Origin: Caryophanales bacterium UBA5364
Lineage (GTDB): Bacteria > Bacillota_I > Bacilli_A > RF39 > UBA660
DNA length: 64,000 nucleotides
Direction of reading: 5' to 3'
Assembly: GCA_002410935.1 (NCBI GenBank)
Contig: DHPM01000007.1
Location: 12,326 to 76,325, forward strand
The position numbers and the translations under genes are program-made. Numbering within the stretch: position 1 is the stretch's first letter; every line of letters starts with the position of its first letter. Below, one piece after another: positions 28,181 through 37,903 of the stretch. The notes below the pieces were generated by a model. That model did no database searches. It worked only from the letters and a program-made list of their open reading frames with translations, and had not been told where the DNA came from.

Positions 28181-30274
28181 ATGATGAGTGTACGTGAATA
28201 TGCTGATGATATGAATAAAACAGTGGAGGAAATATTAAGAAAGTGTAATGAACTTGGCATTTATTTATCAAATGAAGATGATATGTTAAGTGAAGAAAAT
28301 ATTGTTGAGTTGGATAATGTTTTAGCCAATGATGATAATGATATTGATGAAGAAATCGAAATCGTTCTTGATAGTAAAATTGTTAATAATGATGATGTTG
28401 TGGTAAAAGAAAAACTTAAGAAAAAGACCGATATTATCAAAAGGGGTACTAAAACAGAACTTGCTGACAAGAAAAAGGCAATGTATAAGAATAAAGAAAA
28501 ACTAGTTTCAAATGCACCAGTTAATAATGAGAATGTTGTTTTATATAAAGAAAATATGACAATTGGGGAACTAGCTGACAGTTTAGGAGTAAGTGGTGCT
28601 GAATTAGTTAAAAAGTTATTTTCTTTAGGGATTATGGCTACCGTTAATAATAGTATTAGTTTTGAAAATGCGGAAATATTAATAGTGGATTATAATAAAG
28701 AACTAAAGAAGGAAGAAACTGCTGATGTAACTAATTTTGAAGAATTTGAAATCATTGATAATGAAGAAGATTTAATTGTTCGTCCACCAGTTGTTACTAT
28801 TATGGGTCACGTTGACCATGGGAAAACAACTTTACTTGATACAATTAGAAAGACTAGTGTTGCGGATAGTGAAGCTGGAGGTATTACTCAAGCAATTAGT
28901 GCTTATCAAACTAAATATAAGGATAAACCAATAACGTTCATTGATACTCCTGGTCACGCAGCATTCACTGAAATGCGTGCTCGTGGAGCTAATATTACTG
29001 ATATTGTTATAATAATAGTCGCAGCTGATGATGGTGTTATGCCTCAAACAAGAGAAGCGATTGACCATGCGAAAGCGGCTAATGTGCCAATTATTGTTGC
29101 TATTAATAAGATGGATAAACCAGAAGCAAATCCTGAACGTGTTATGACAGAACTTGCTGAATATGGTCTTACACCTGATATTTGGGGTGGAGATACATTA
29201 TATAATCAAATTTCAGCTAAAGATGGAAAAGGTATTGAAGAATTATTAGAAAACATTTTATTAATTGCTGATATGCAAAATTATCGTGCTAATCCAAGCC
29301 GTTATGCGATTGGAACCGTTATTGAATCAAGACTAGATAAGCATGTTGGACCAATTGTTACTGTTTTAGTTCAAAATGGTACATTAAGAATGGGAGATCC
29401 GATTGTTGTAGGTACTGCTTATGGTAAAGTAAGAACGCTTAAAAATGATCGTAATGAAGAAATAATGACAGCTCTTCCATCTGCTCCAGTTGAAATCACT
29501 GGACTAAATGATACACCGAACTCTGGTGATAAATTTATGACTTTTGAAAGTGAAAAACAAGCTCGTAGTATTGGTGAACAAAGAAAATCTCAATCAAAAC
29601 TTCGAGGATTGACATGTAATACAGCTGTTACTTTAGATGAATTATTTGCTAAAATTCAAGAAGGAACTAAAGAAATAAATGTTATTATTAAAGCTGATGT
29701 TAATGGTAGTTGTGAAGCTGTTAAAAACTCTTTAGAAAAACTTGATGTTGAAGGTGTTAAAGTCAAAGTAATTAGAAGTAGTGTTGGAACCATTACCGAA
29801 AGTGATATTGTTTTAGCAAAAGCTTCAAATGCTATTATAATTGGTTTTAATGTACGCCCAACTAATACAACTAAAGATTATGCTGCTGAAAACTGTGTTG
29901 AAATCCGTTTATACAACATTATCTATAAGGCAGTAGAAGAAATGGAAGCAGCAATGAAAGGTTTACTTGATCCAATTTATGAAGAAAAAGTATTAGGTAC
30001 TGCTGAAGTAAGACAATTATTTAAGTTTTCGAAAGTTGGTACTATTGCTGGATCATATATTACAGAAGGATTAATTAGAAGAGATGCTAAAGCTAGAGTA
30101 ATTAGAGATGGTATTGTTATTTTTGACGGTAGTGTAAATTCTGTTCAAAGAGAAAAAGATACTGTTAAGGAAGTTAAAAAAGGTTTAGAATGTGGTATAA
30201 CCATTGAAAATTATAATGATATTAAAGTCGGAGATATCATTGAAGCTTATGAAATGATCGAAATAAAAAGATAA
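28181..30274 (+). CDS. infB: Translation initiation factor IF-2
   Basis: 697-aa GTPase that places initiator tRNA on the 30S subunit. Short N-terminal IF2_N-type helices ([19 protein letters not shown]), a linker, then a second IF2_N-like segment ([20 protein letters not shown]). The G domain has [12 protein letters not shown] (G1, about residue 210), DTPGHAAF (G3) and NKMD (G4), followed by beta-barrel domains II-IV. Two ATGs (28181, 28184) are both compatible with AGAGGTG upstream. Confidence 0.97.
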   Translation: MMSVREYADDMNKTVEEILRKCNELGIYLSNEDDMLSEENIVELDNVLANDDNDIDEEIEIVLDSKIVNNDDVVVKEKLKKKTDIIKRGTKTELADKKKAMYKNKEKLVSNAPVNNENVVLYKENMTIGELADSLGVSGAELVKKLFSLGIMATVNNSISFENAEILIVDYNKELKKEETADVTNFEEFEIIDNEEDLIVRPPVVTIMGHVDHGKTTLLDTIRKTSVADSEAGGITQAISAYQTKYKDKPITFIDTPGHAAFTEMRARGANITDIVIIIVAADDGVMPQTREAIDHAKAANVPIIVAINKMDKPEANPERVMTELAEYGLTPDIWGGDTLYNQISAKDGKGIEELLENILLIADMQNYRANPSRYAIGTVIESRLDKHVGPIVTVLVQNGTLRMGDPIVVGTAYGKVRTLKNDRNEEIMTALPSAPVEITGLNDTPNSGDKFMTFESEKQARSIGEQRKSQSKLRGLTCNTAVTLDELFAKIQEGTKEINVIIKADVNGSCEAVKNSLEKLDVEGVKVKVIRSSVGTITESDIVLAKASNAIIIGFNVRPTNTTKDYAAENCVEIRLYNIIYKAVEEMEAAMKGLLDPIYEEKVLGTAEVRQLFKFSKVGTIAGSYITEGLIRRDAKARVIRDGIVIFDGSVNSVQREKDTVKEVKKGLECGITIENYNDIKVGDIIEAYEMIEIKR

Positions 30275-30290
30275 ATTAAAGAGGTGGATT

Positions 30291-30656
30291 ATGAGCGTAA
30301 AGATAGATAGAATTGCTACTAATATTCTTCGCGAAGTTAGTTACATTTTAGCTACTGAGATAAAAGATAATGATATTAAATTTGTTGTAGTTACTGATTG
30401 TAAAGTAACAAATGATTTAAGTTTTGCTAAACTATATGTAACAGTATTAGATGAATCCAAAAAAATAGAAACGTTAAAAGCGTTAAATAATGCTAGTGGC
30501 TTCATTAGAAAAAAATTAGCTGAACGTATTGAAGTAAGACATATTCCAGAATTAACTTTTGTTTATGATGAATCAATTAAAAATGCTCAAAAAATTGAAG
30601 GTATTATTGAAAAAATACATAAAGGGGAAAATAATAATCAAAATGTTATTGATTAA
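30291..30656 (+). CDS. rbfA: Ribosome-binding factor A
   Basis: 121-aa KH-fold factor for 16S rRNA 5'-end maturation and cold adaptation. VKIDRIATNILREVSYILAT, VTDCKVTNDLSFAKLYVTVL and RHIPELTFVYDESI are typical. It follows infB after 16 bases with an AGAGGTGG site, the usual end of the nusA-infB operon; truB, often next, is absent. Confidence 0.95.
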   Translation: MSVKIDRIATNILREVSYILATEIKDNDIKFVVVTDCKVTNDLSFAKLYVTVLDESKKIETLKALNNASGFIRKKLAERIEVRHIPELTFVYDESIKNAQKIEGIIEKIHKGENNNQNVID

Positions 30657-30697
30657 TTTCATAATTTGTGTTATTATTTTTGAAAACAGGTGAATAA

Positions 30698-30868
30698 ATG
30701 ATTAAAATAACATCTATTTCAAATGATTATAAGAAAAAGCCTTATCGTGTTGAAAAAATTCAACCTGCATCACAAGCCAAATTTAATTTTGAGGACTTTC
30801 TTAAACAATACGATAATCCAAACAAGAAAAAAGATGAAAATAATTTGATAAAGAAAAATAGAAAGTAA
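30698..30868 (+). CDS. Small basic hypothetical protein, 56 aa
   Basis: ORF MIKITSISNDYKKKPYRVEK and onward with a lysine/asparagine-rich C-terminus; no membrane segment. An ACAGGTGAAT ribosome site precedes the ATG. It lies between rbfA and the T-box. The FNFEDFLKQY stretch looks like a short amphipathic helix. No family recognised; it may be a lineage-specific small protein. Confidence 0.6.
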   Translation: MIKITSISNDYKKKPYRVEKIQPASQAKFNFEDFLKQYDNPNKKKDENNLIKKNRK

Positions 30869-30871
30869 TTA

Positions 30872-31044
30872 TATAATAGGTAATTAGAGAACTAATGGTG
30901 GTGAAAATTAGTCAAAGTTATATAATGAATTACATATTTTGAATCAAATCGTTACTTGCGTTAAAAGGAAAGAGCATAAGTTATTATGAAATAGGGTGGT
31001 ACCACGGTTATTCGTCCCTATATTTATAATAACTTTTTATTTTA
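30872..31044 (+). promoter_or_regulatory. Tyrosine T-box riboswitch upstream of deoC-tyrS
   Basis: Transcript likely begins after TATAAT (30872-30877). Stem I material includes GGTGGTGAAAA, with a specifier loop holding TAC (30931-30933, tyrosine) followed by A. The conserved T-box GGGTGGTACCACGG lies at 30993-31007. The competing terminator is visible: the segment starting AAGTTATTATGAAATAGGG pairs with CCCTATATTTATAATAACTT before a T-run. Uncharged tRNA-Tyr should favour the antiterminator and turn on deoC and tyrS. Confidence 0.93.
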
Positions 31045-31055
31045 GGAGGAATATT

Positions 31056-31709
31056 ATGAATGGTTGTATAGATCATACAAATTTAAAAATTGATGCTACT
31101 TTAAAGGATATTGAAACATTATGTGATGAAGCTGTAAAAAACAACTTTATGGCTGTGTGTGTTTTTCCTTATTATGTACCATTAGCTAAAGAGTTACTAG
31201 AAGATACTAATGTCTTAGTTGATACGGTTATTGGTTTTCCATTAGGGATGAATACTACCGCTAGTAAGGTATATGAAGCTATTGATGCTATTGAAAATGG
31301 TGCTGATGAAGTTGATATGGTTATCAATATTGGAGCATTAAAAAATAAGGATTATGAATATATTAAAGAAGAAATTGAAGAAATCAGAGATGCTATTGAT
31401 GGTAAAACATTAAAAGTAATTATTGAAACTTGTTATCTAACAAATGATGAAATTATTAAAATGACTGAAATATGTAATGAAACATTTGTTAATTATATAA
31501 AAACATCAACGGGTTTTGGTGTATATGGTGCTAAAGTAGAAGATGTTGAATTAATCAATCAATATAAAAGTGAAACACTAGAAATAAAAGCTAGTGGTGG
31601 TATTAAAGATTATGATACAGCAGTGAAAATGCTGGAAGCTGGAGCAACAAGAATTGGTACGAGTAGTGGAGTGAAAATAATGGGGAGTGTTGTAGATGAA
31701 ACTGTTTGA
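31056..31709 (+). CDS. deoC: Deoxyribose-phosphate aldolase
   Basis: Splits 2-deoxyribose-5-phosphate into glyceraldehyde-3-phosphate and acetaldehyde. 217 aa from ATG 31056 with GGAGGA 9 bases upstream. DeoC marks: CIDHTNLK, AVCVFPYYVPLAK, VIGFPLG, EVDMVINIGALK, the Schiff-base lysine region YIKTSTGFG, and SGGIKDYDTA. Unusually it stands between a tyrosine T-box and tyrS and overlaps tyrS by 14 bases, so it should be induced by tyrosine shortage. Confidence 0.95.
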   Translation: MNGCIDHTNLKIDATLKDIETLCDEAVKNNFMAVCVFPYYVPLAKELLEDTNVLVDTVIGFPLGMNTTASKVYEAIDAIENGADEVDMVINIGALKNKDYEYIKEEIEEIRDAIDGKTLKVIIETCYLTNDEIIKMTEICNETFVNYIKTSTGFGVYGAKVEDVELINQYKSETLEIKASGGIKDYDTAVKMLEAGATRIGTSSGVKIMGSVVDETV

Positions 31710-32925
31710 TGAATTAAAATGGAGAGGGCTAATTGAAGATATTTCAAGTCCTGATTTAGAAGAAAAATTAAATAATGGTGGGATAACCTTTTATATAGGA
31801 ACTGATCCTACTGGAGATAGTTTACATATTGGTCATTACTCAAGTTTCTTAATGGCTAAAAGGTTAAAAGATGCTGGTCATCACCCGATTCTTTTAGTAG
31901 GTGGGGCTACTGGTTTAATAGGAGATCCTAAACCTAATGCTGAACGACCAATGATTACTAAAGAGGAATTAGAATATAATTATATAAAACTGCGTAAACA
32001 AGTTGAAGATATATTTGGTTTTGAAGTAGTTAATAATTATGATTGGTCAAAGGATATTAATTTTATTGATTACTTAAGAGATTATGGAAAGTATTTTAGT
32101 CTTAACTATATGCTATCTAAAGAAACAGTTAAAAGTAGATTAGATATAGGTATTACTTATACTGAATTTTCGTATATGATTATGCAAGCGTTAGACTTCT
32201 TATGGTTATTTGAACACAAAAATTGTACAATGCAAATTGGTGGTCAAGATCAATGGGGAAATATTACTGCTGGTATTGAATTAACTCGTAAAAAAATAGG
32301 TCAAGAAGTATATGGTTTAACTATGCCACTTATTACTAAAAGTGATGGCACTAAATTTGGAAAAAGTGAAGGTAATGCCGTTTGGTTAGATAAAGATAAG
32401 ACCTCGCCTTATGAATTATATCAATTTTTAATTAATTCAGAGGATGATAAAGTTATTGAATATTTAAAAAAATTAACTTTTTTACCAGTCGAAGAAATAG
32501 AAGCTTTAGAGGAATCTCTTAAAGCAGAACCTCATTTAAGATTACCACATCAAAAGTTAGCTGAAGAAGTAATAACTTTCTTACATGGTAAGGAAGAATA
32601 TGATAACGCAGTAAGAATTAGTGAATCATTATTTAATGGTAATATTAAAGATTTATCAGTAAAAGAAATATTACCTGCGTTTAAAGATTTACCAAACTTT
32701 ATAATTAAAGAGGAAAAATCTATTTTAGATATCTTAGTTGATAATGATATTTGTTCAAGTCGTAGAGAAGCGAGAGAACTTATATCAAGTTCTTCAATTA
32801 CAATTAATGATGAAAAAGTAACTGACGAGAATATGTTAGTTACTAAGGATATTGCGATAGAAGGAATTCTAATTATTATTAAAAGAGGTAAAAAGAAATA
32901 TTACCTTGGTAAGTTTGAAAAATAA
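31696..32925 (+). CDS. tyrS: Tyrosyl-tRNA synthetase
   Basis: Class I synthetase, 409 aa. HIGH-type motif LHIGHYSSF (about residue 38), tyrosine/AMP pocket GGQDQWGNI, KMSKS-type loop KFGKSEG (about 220), and a C-terminal S4 RNA-binding domain (SRREARELISSSSITINDE). The ribosome site GGGGAGTG lies in the end of deoC. Controlled by the upstream T-box through read-through of deoC. Confidence 0.97.
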   Translation: MKLFDELKWRGLIEDISSPDLEEKLNNGGITFYIGTDPTGDSLHIGHYSSFLMAKRLKDAGHHPILLVGGATGLIGDPKPNAERPMITKEELEYNYIKLRKQVEDIFGFEVVNNYDWSKDINFIDYLRDYGKYFSLNYMLSKETVKSRLDIGITYTEFSYMIMQALDFLWLFEHKNCTMQIGGQDQWGNITAGIELTRKKIGQEVYGLTMPLITKSDGTKFGKSEGNAVWLDKDKTSPYELYQFLINSEDDKVIEYLKKLTFLPVEEIEALEESLKAEPHLRLPHQKLAEEVITFLHGKEEYDNAVRISESLFNGNIKDLSVKEILPAFKDLPNFIIKEEKSILDILVDNDICSSRREARELISSSSITINDEKVTDENMLVTKDIAIEGILIIIKRGKKKYYLGKFEK

Positions 32926-32926
32926 T

Positions 32927-32954
32927 AAAAAGATACTTAATGGTATCTTTTTTT
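32927..32954 (+). terminator. Terminator after tyrS
   Basis: AAAGATAC / GTATCTTT with 6-base loop and T-run, directly after the tyrS stop. Confidence 0.85.
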
Positions 32955-32955
32955 G

Positions 32956-32991
32956 TATAAAAAAATACATTGAAATTTATTCAATGTATTT
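32956..32991 (-). terminator. Terminator of rpsD
   Basis: AAATACATTGA / TCAATGTATTT stem; on the minus strand it is followed by a T-run. Lies 13 bases after the rpsD stop. Confidence 0.85.
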
Positions 32992-33003
32992 AATATAAGC
33001 TTA

Positions 33004-33606
33004 TTATTTATTGTAGAATTCAACAATAAGTGCTTCATTAATATCAGCGTTTAATTCGCTTCTTTCAGGGTATCTAACAAAAGTACCTGTCATTGAAGCA
33101 TCATCAAATGTAACAAACTCAACACGGTTATTTAAAGCTTCTAAAGATGATTTAACAACTGTTAATTCTTTTGATCTTTCTTTTAAACCAATAACATCGC
33201 CTGGTTTAACACGATAAGATGGAATATCAACTTTATTACCATTAACAGTAACATGACCATGGTTAACTAATTGTCTTGCAGCATTTCTTGTAGAAGCAAA
33301 TCCAATACGATAAACGACATTGTCTAAACGACTTTCAAGAAGTTTTAAGAAATCTTCACCATGAACACCTTTTAGTTTTCCAGCATCTAAGAAAGTTTTC
33401 TTAAATTGCTTTTCAGATAATCCATACATAAATCTAACTTTTTGTTTTTCTTGTAATTGAATACCATAGTTAGATAATTTTTTACCACGTTTTTTACCAT
33501 GTTGTCCTGGAATATATGGCTTTCTAGCAATATCTTTACCAGTTTCTAAAATTGAAAAACCTAAACGACGGCTTTTACGAAAACTTGGTCCTGTGTATCT
33601 TGACAT
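33004..33606 (-). CDS. rpsD: 30S ribosomal protein S4
   Basis: Primary 16S-binding protein, 200 aa. Starts [19 protein letters not shown], contains [19 protein letters not shown] and the S4 RNA-binding domain ([31 protein letters not shown]). GGAGGAT precedes the ATG. It is monocistronic with its own promoter, a long leader and a terminator, as in Firmicutes where S4 represses its own synthesis. Confidence 0.97.
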   Translation of the reverse strand: MSRYTGPSFRKSRRLGFSILETGKDIARKPYIPGQHGKKRGKKLSNYGIQLQEKQKVRFMYGLSEKQFKKTFLDAGKLKGVHGEDFLKLLESRLDNVVYRIGFASTRNAARQLVNHGHVTVNGNKVDIPSYRVKPGDVIGLKERSKELTVVKSSLEALNNRVEFVTFDDASMTGTFVRYPERSELNADINEALIVEFYNK

Positions 33607-33766
33607 AATATCCTCCTTTTCTATATTGCGAATAGATCGAGGCCTTCAGTCAGATTATAGGGTGTACTATTTTAATATCTTCGCTTTGCAGCATAAGTTA
33701 CACAATAACCCCTAAAGGTAATAAACACGTTATAATCTTCTAAATGGCGCTGCTAGATACATCGCA
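33607..33766 (-). promoter_or_regulatory. Structured rpsD leader, probable S4 autoregulatory RNA
   Basis: About 160 untranslated bases between the predicted start of transcription and rpsD. Read on the minus strand, AGATTATA near the start pairs with TATAATCT about 90 bases later, and AGCAGC with GCTGCA inside, so a multi-branched fold is likely. Position and length match the S4-repressed leaders of Bacilli; no direct match was tested. Confidence 0.55.
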
Positions 33767-33772
33767 CTACTA

Positions 33773-33801
33773 ATTATATTAGTTTTTATATAAATAGTCA
33801 A
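33773..33801 (-). promoter_or_regulatory. Sigma-A promoter of rpsD
   Basis: Minus-strand TTGACT and TATAAT separated by 17 bases, an almost consensus promoter for a ribosomal gene. Confidence 0.8.
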
Positions 33802-33807
33802 TGATAA

Positions 33808-34743
33808 TTAACTATTTATTTTACTTTTTTGATGTTTATGCTTAGAATATTGTAATGTTTTATCAATACCATTTAAACAAATACCTTTTATAGGTTGAAC
33901 AATACTTGTTTTAAGGTTAGTTTTTCTAATATATTCTTTAATTAATTTTTGGAGACTAGTTAATTGATCCATGCTTAAGTGATCAAAATCATAATTATGT
34001 TTAACTAAATAATGATATAAACTACTAGGTAATTTATCAGCATCTTGGATTAATAAATCCTTATTGATCATGATTTTACCATTACTAACATAGTAATAAT
34101 CATTATCAATACTGGAATATATTTCATGTAACTCATCAAAACTACCTTTTGTAATATTTGATACTTTATTAGGATCTTCCATTTTGGCATACATTCTAAT
34201 ATCTCCATTATATGATAAAGAACAAATTTTATAATATAAATCATTAAGGCTATTTTGGTCGTTTTCTAGTAATAATAATGCTACCTTTAAAGCGTTCTCT
34301 TGATTTAATTTAATAGCTTTATCTAATAAGTTATCACTTTTTATAAGTTGGACAGCCTTTTGCAATCTTCCTGCTAAGTAACCATTTTTCCAGGTTACTA
34401 AGTCCTCAATTAAGTTATTATAGTCAATAACTCCAAGTTTAAAGCTTTGGTTTTTATACTTTAAATATGCAAGATAATTAATATCAGTTCCCCAATGATA
34501 TAGCTTTGGAAGTTGATTAAATATTTTGTTTCCAAGTTTAGAATAATCATTAGGATTAAGCATATAATTTTCTTGATGCCACTTTTCTTGATTTTCGACT
34601 GCTAAAATTAAATCAATTTGTTTTTTAGAGCCTATGTCTCCTGCTTGCCTTTTAATGGCAGAACCATAACCAATAATATCCATCACTTCTGGCTTGGTAG
34701 AAATATATTCATTTACTATTTCGGTAACCTTATTGTTATCCAT
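33808..34743 (-). CDS. Tam41-type CDP-diacylglycerol synthase
   Basis: 311-aa protein matching the Tam41/Mmp37 nucleotidyltransferase family, which makes CDP-diacylglycerol from phosphatidic acid and CTP in mitochondria. Visible: IIGYGSAIKRQAG (nucleotidyltransferase GS motif, about residues 23-35), KKQIDLILAVENQEKWHQEN with metal-binding aspartate, LNPNDYSKLG, KLGVIDYNNLIEDLVTWK and YLAGRLQKAV. There is no membrane helix; association would be peripheral. Bacteria normally use the unrelated integral-membrane CdsA, which is not in this window. Activity is inferred from the family. Confidence 0.82.
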   Translation of the reverse strand: MDNNKVTEIVNEYISTKPEVMDIIGYGSAIKRQAGDIGSKKQIDLILAVENQEKWHQENYMLNPNDYSKLGNKIFNQLPKLYHWGTDINYLAYLKYKNQSFKLGVIDYNNLIEDLVTWKNGYLAGRLQKAVQLIKSDNLLDKAIKLNQENALKVALLLLENDQNSLNDLYYKICSLSYNGDIRMYAKMEDPNKVSNITKGSFDELHEIYSSIDNDYYYVSNGKIMINKDLLIQDADKLPSSLYHYLVKHNYDFDHLSMDQLTSLQKLIKEYIRKTNLKTSIVQPIKGICLNGIDKTLQYSKHKHQKSKINS

Positions 34744-34883
34744 TCATATCTCCCCCTAAAAGATAATATTTATTATAATTAATTTTATGTTATAAGTCAA
34801 ATAAAATATAATAGAACCTTTTATCAAAAAGGGGTGCAAAAAAAGTCGAAAATGTGATATTATTATTATAGTGAGGTGGAAGA

Positions 34884-36611
34884 ATGGATGGAGTAACATT
34901 AATATCAATTACCTTATTCTTTATTACTGTTATTATGGTAGTAGTAGTTTTAAATGTGATACAAAATTTTAAAAATAATAAAATCAAAAAACATATTGAT
35001 GAACTTGATATCGAAAAGAATAAAATAGACAGCGCTCCAATCATGCCGGAACTTGCTAAGATTGAATCTTTTTTAAAGAATGAAAAACTAGAAGTTATGT
35101 ATAATGAATGGAAAGAAAGGCTACAATATATTAAAAGTGCCCAAATACCAAAGTTGACGGAAATGATTTTAGAAGCTGAGTATTCATTATCGCAAATGGA
35201 TTATAAAGGAACCCTTTGTAAAATGGCTAAACTAGAATTAGAAATATATAAAGTTCGTACTAATTCAGAATTTTTAATGGATGAAATAAAAGAAATCACA
35301 ACAAGCGAAGAAAAGAATAGAGCAATTATTACTAAATTAAAAATTACATATCGTGAATTATTTCAAAAGTTTACTGAAACTCGTAGTGAGTATGGCGATA
35401 TTGCTAAATCAATTTCATTACAATTTGAAAATATTGCTAAAAGATTTGAAGATTTTGAACATGTCATGGAAAACAATGAATATACCGAAGTAACTCAAAT
35501 AATTAAGGCAATTGATGAAATGTTAAAACATATGGCGATTGTTATTGAGGAAATACCGGCAATTGTTTTACTAGCTACTAATGTTTTACCAAGTAGAATT
35601 AAGGAAGCAGAAGAAATTTATAAAAAAATGGTTAATGGTGGTTATCCATTAGATTATTTAAATATTGAATATAATATTTCGGAAGCCGATAAAAAAATTA
35701 ATGATGTTATGGTTCGTAGTCGTGTTTTAAACTTAGAAGATAGTTTATTTGAATTAAAAGTATTATTAGATTATTTTGATTCATTGTTTAATGATTTTGA
35801 AAAAGAAAGAATAAATCGTCAAACTTATGAGGAAACAAATATTTCGTTTGCTAAAAAACTTAATAAGATTAATGGTTTAATTACTGATATTTTTAGTCAA
35901 ATAGAAGATATTAAAACGGTATATAATTTATCTAAAGAAGATATGGATTTATTAGTCAGTATTAGAGAAGAATTAAAAGGATTAAATGCTGATTACAAAA
36001 TATTAATTGATCATACAAGTAATGATACTTTTGCTTATTCTAAATTAATTAAAGAAATTGAAATATTAGTTTTAAAATTAGCGTCAATTGAAGATCGTTT
36101 AGATAATTCATTAGATGCTATTAGTAGCATGAAAGAAGATGAAGTCAGAGCAAGACAACAATTAGAAGAAGTTAAGTTGTTATTAAAAGATTCTAAGACT
36201 AAGATTAGAGAATATAATTTACCTGTTGTCCCTAAAACTTATTATGTGGAATTAAATGAAGCACAAAGTGCTATTAGAGAAATTGTTAAAGAACTAGAAC
36301 GTAAACCAATTACAATTAGCGTTTTAAATACAAGAGTTGATACCGCTAGAGATTTAGTTTTAAAATTATTTACTAAAACAAAAGAAATAATGAAAACAGC
36401 TATGTTCGCTGAAATGGCTATTGTCTATGGTAATCGTTATCGCTCAGCTATTGATGGTGTCGATCATCATCTAACTAGTTCTGAAATGTTATTCTTTAGA
36501 GGTGAATATCAAAAATCATTAGAATTAACGATCAATACTTTAAATAAAGTTGAACCTGGTATTTATAACAAGTTATTAAAGTTATATGGTAATGAAAAAA
36601 CAATTAATTAA
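34884..36611 (+). CDS. ezrA: Septation ring formation regulator EzrA
   Basis: 575-aa cell-division regulator that modulates FtsZ ring assembly. One N-terminal helix (residues 5-28, ISITLFFITVIMVVVVLNVI) places the long C-terminal part in the cytoplasm. The rest is almost wholly coiled-coil (spectrin-like), with NEWKERLQYIKSAQIP near the start as in EzrA. GAGGTGGA precedes the ATG. A near-match to a Spo0A box lies about 35 bases upstream. Confidence 0.88.
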   Translation: MDGVTLISITLFFITVIMVVVVLNVIQNFKNNKIKKHIDELDIEKNKIDSAPIMPELAKIESFLKNEKLEVMYNEWKERLQYIKSAQIPKLTEMILEAEYSLSQMDYKGTLCKMAKLELEIYKVRTNSEFLMDEIKEITTSEEKNRAIITKLKITYRELFQKFTETRSEYGDIAKSISLQFENIAKRFEDFEHVMENNEYTEVTQIIKAIDEMLKHMAIVIEEIPAIVLLATNVLPSRIKEAEEIYKKMVNGGYPLDYLNIEYNISEADKKINDVMVRSRVLNLEDSLFELKVLLDYFDSLFNDFEKERINRQTYEETNISFAKKLNKINGLITDIFSQIEDIKTVYNLSKEDMDLLVSIREELKGLNADYKILIDHTSNDTFAYSKLIKEIEILVLKLASIEDRLDNSLDAISSMKEDEVRARQQLEEVKLLLKDSKTKIREYNLPVVPKTYYVELNEAQSAIREIVKELERKPITISVLNTRVDTARDLVLKLFTKTKEIMKTAMFAEMAIVYGNRYRSAIDGVDHHLTSSEMLFFRGEYQKSLELTINTLNKVEPGIYNKLLKLYGNEKTIN

Positions 36612-36637
36612 ATAAATTTTTAAAAATTTAAAATAAT

Positions 36638-36672
36638 AAAAATAGTATTTCCAAAGAGATACTATTTTTTAT
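36638..36672 (+). terminator. Terminator after ezrA
   Basis: AAAATAGTAT / ATACTATTTT with 10-base loop and T-run. Confidence 0.83.
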
Positions 36673-36710
36673 TAATATTTATTATGATATAATTAACACT
36701 GGGTGATATT

Positions 36711-37889
36711 ATGGACAGATTAATATTAATTAAATATGGAGAATTAACGACTAAAAAAGCTAATCGTAACTTTTTTATTAAAATGTTAGAAAACAATATT
36801 TTAAATGTCTTAAAAGATTATAAAGTAAAAATTATTAAAGACCGAGTTAGAATGTATATTGAGGTAGAAAATATTTATATTGATGAAGTTGTTTCTTTAT
36901 TAACTAAGATATTTGGAATTCATGGTATAGTCATATGCTATCCAGTAAATACTAATATTGAAGAGATTGAGAACGCTGTTTTAAAAATTGTTGAAAAAGA
37001 ACAATTTAATACTTTTAAAGTTGATACTAAAAGAGCAGACAAATCTTTTCCTATTCATACCATGGAATTTAATAATAGAATTGGTGGATTAATTTTAAAA
37101 AATTTTACTTGCAAAGTAGATGTTCACCATCCTGAGTTATTACTAAGAATTGAAATTAGAACTGAAGGAACTTTCATTTATACTGGTGAAATAAAGGGTA
37201 GTGGTGGATATCCAGTAGGAATTCAAGGTAAAGGTATGTTAATGCTTAGTGGAGGTATAGATAGTCCTGTTGCTGGATATTTAGCCTTAAAAAGAGGTGT
37301 TGATCTTGAATGTATGTATTTTGAGTCACCTCCACATACTAGTGAAAAGGCTAAAAACAAAGTTATTGAATTAGCTAATATTTTAAATAATTATTCTGGT
37401 AATATTGTTGTACATATTGTACCTTTTACAACATTACAAGAAAGTATATATAAAAATGTTCCTTCTAGTTATATGATAACCATTATGAGAAGAATGATGT
37501 ATCGTATATGCGAGGGATATGCTAAATTAAGAAAATGCGATATCATCATTAATGGCGAAAGTATTGGTCAAGTCGCAAGTCAAACCATAACTAGTATGTC
37601 AGTTATTAATAATGTAACTAATATGCCAGTTATTAGACCGGTTGCATGCATGGATAAATTAGAAATAATTGATGTTGCTAATAAAATTCAAACATATGAA
37701 ACAAGTATTTTACCTTATGAGGATTGTTGTACGATTTTTTTACCAAAACATCCTGTCATTAATCCTGATTTAGAAAAGTGTATTGAGTATGAATCAAGAT
37801 TCAATTATGAATCATTAATTGATGAATGTATCGCAAATATAGAAACGATTAAAAACTTAAAAGGTAATGATTATAAAGACCTTTTATAA
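36711..37889 (+). CDS. thiI: tRNA 4-thiouridine synthase ThiI
   Basis: Sulfurates U8 of tRNA and can supply sulfur for thiamine. 392 aa: ferredoxin-like and THUMP domains (residues 1-165), then the PP-loop ATP site LSGGIDSPVAGYLALKRG (about 180) and INGESIGQVASQT. Near the end PYEDCCTIFLPKHP contains the cysteine region typical of the short Firmicutes form, which lacks the rhodanese domain. No cysteine desulfurase gene is adjacent. TATAAT-like sequence at about 36687. Confidence 0.95.
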   Translation: MDRLILIKYGELTTKKANRNFFIKMLENNILNVLKDYKVKIIKDRVRMYIEVENIYIDEVVSLLTKIFGIHGIVICYPVNTNIEEIENAVLKIVEKEQFNTFKVDTKRADKSFPIHTMEFNNRIGGLILKNFTCKVDVHHPELLLRIEIRTEGTFIYTGEIKGSGGYPVGIQGKGMLMLSGGIDSPVAGYLALKRGVDLECMYFESPPHTSEKAKNKVIELANILNNYSGNIVVHIVPFTTLQESIYKNVPSSYMITIMRRMMYRICEGYAKLRKCDIIINGESIGQVASQTITSMSVINNVTNMPVIRPVACMDKLEIIDVANKIQTYETSILPYEDCCTIFLPKHPVINPDLEKCIEYESRFNYESLIDECIANIETIKNLKGNDYKDLL

Positions 37890-37903
37890 GCCATAAATTA
37901 CCA

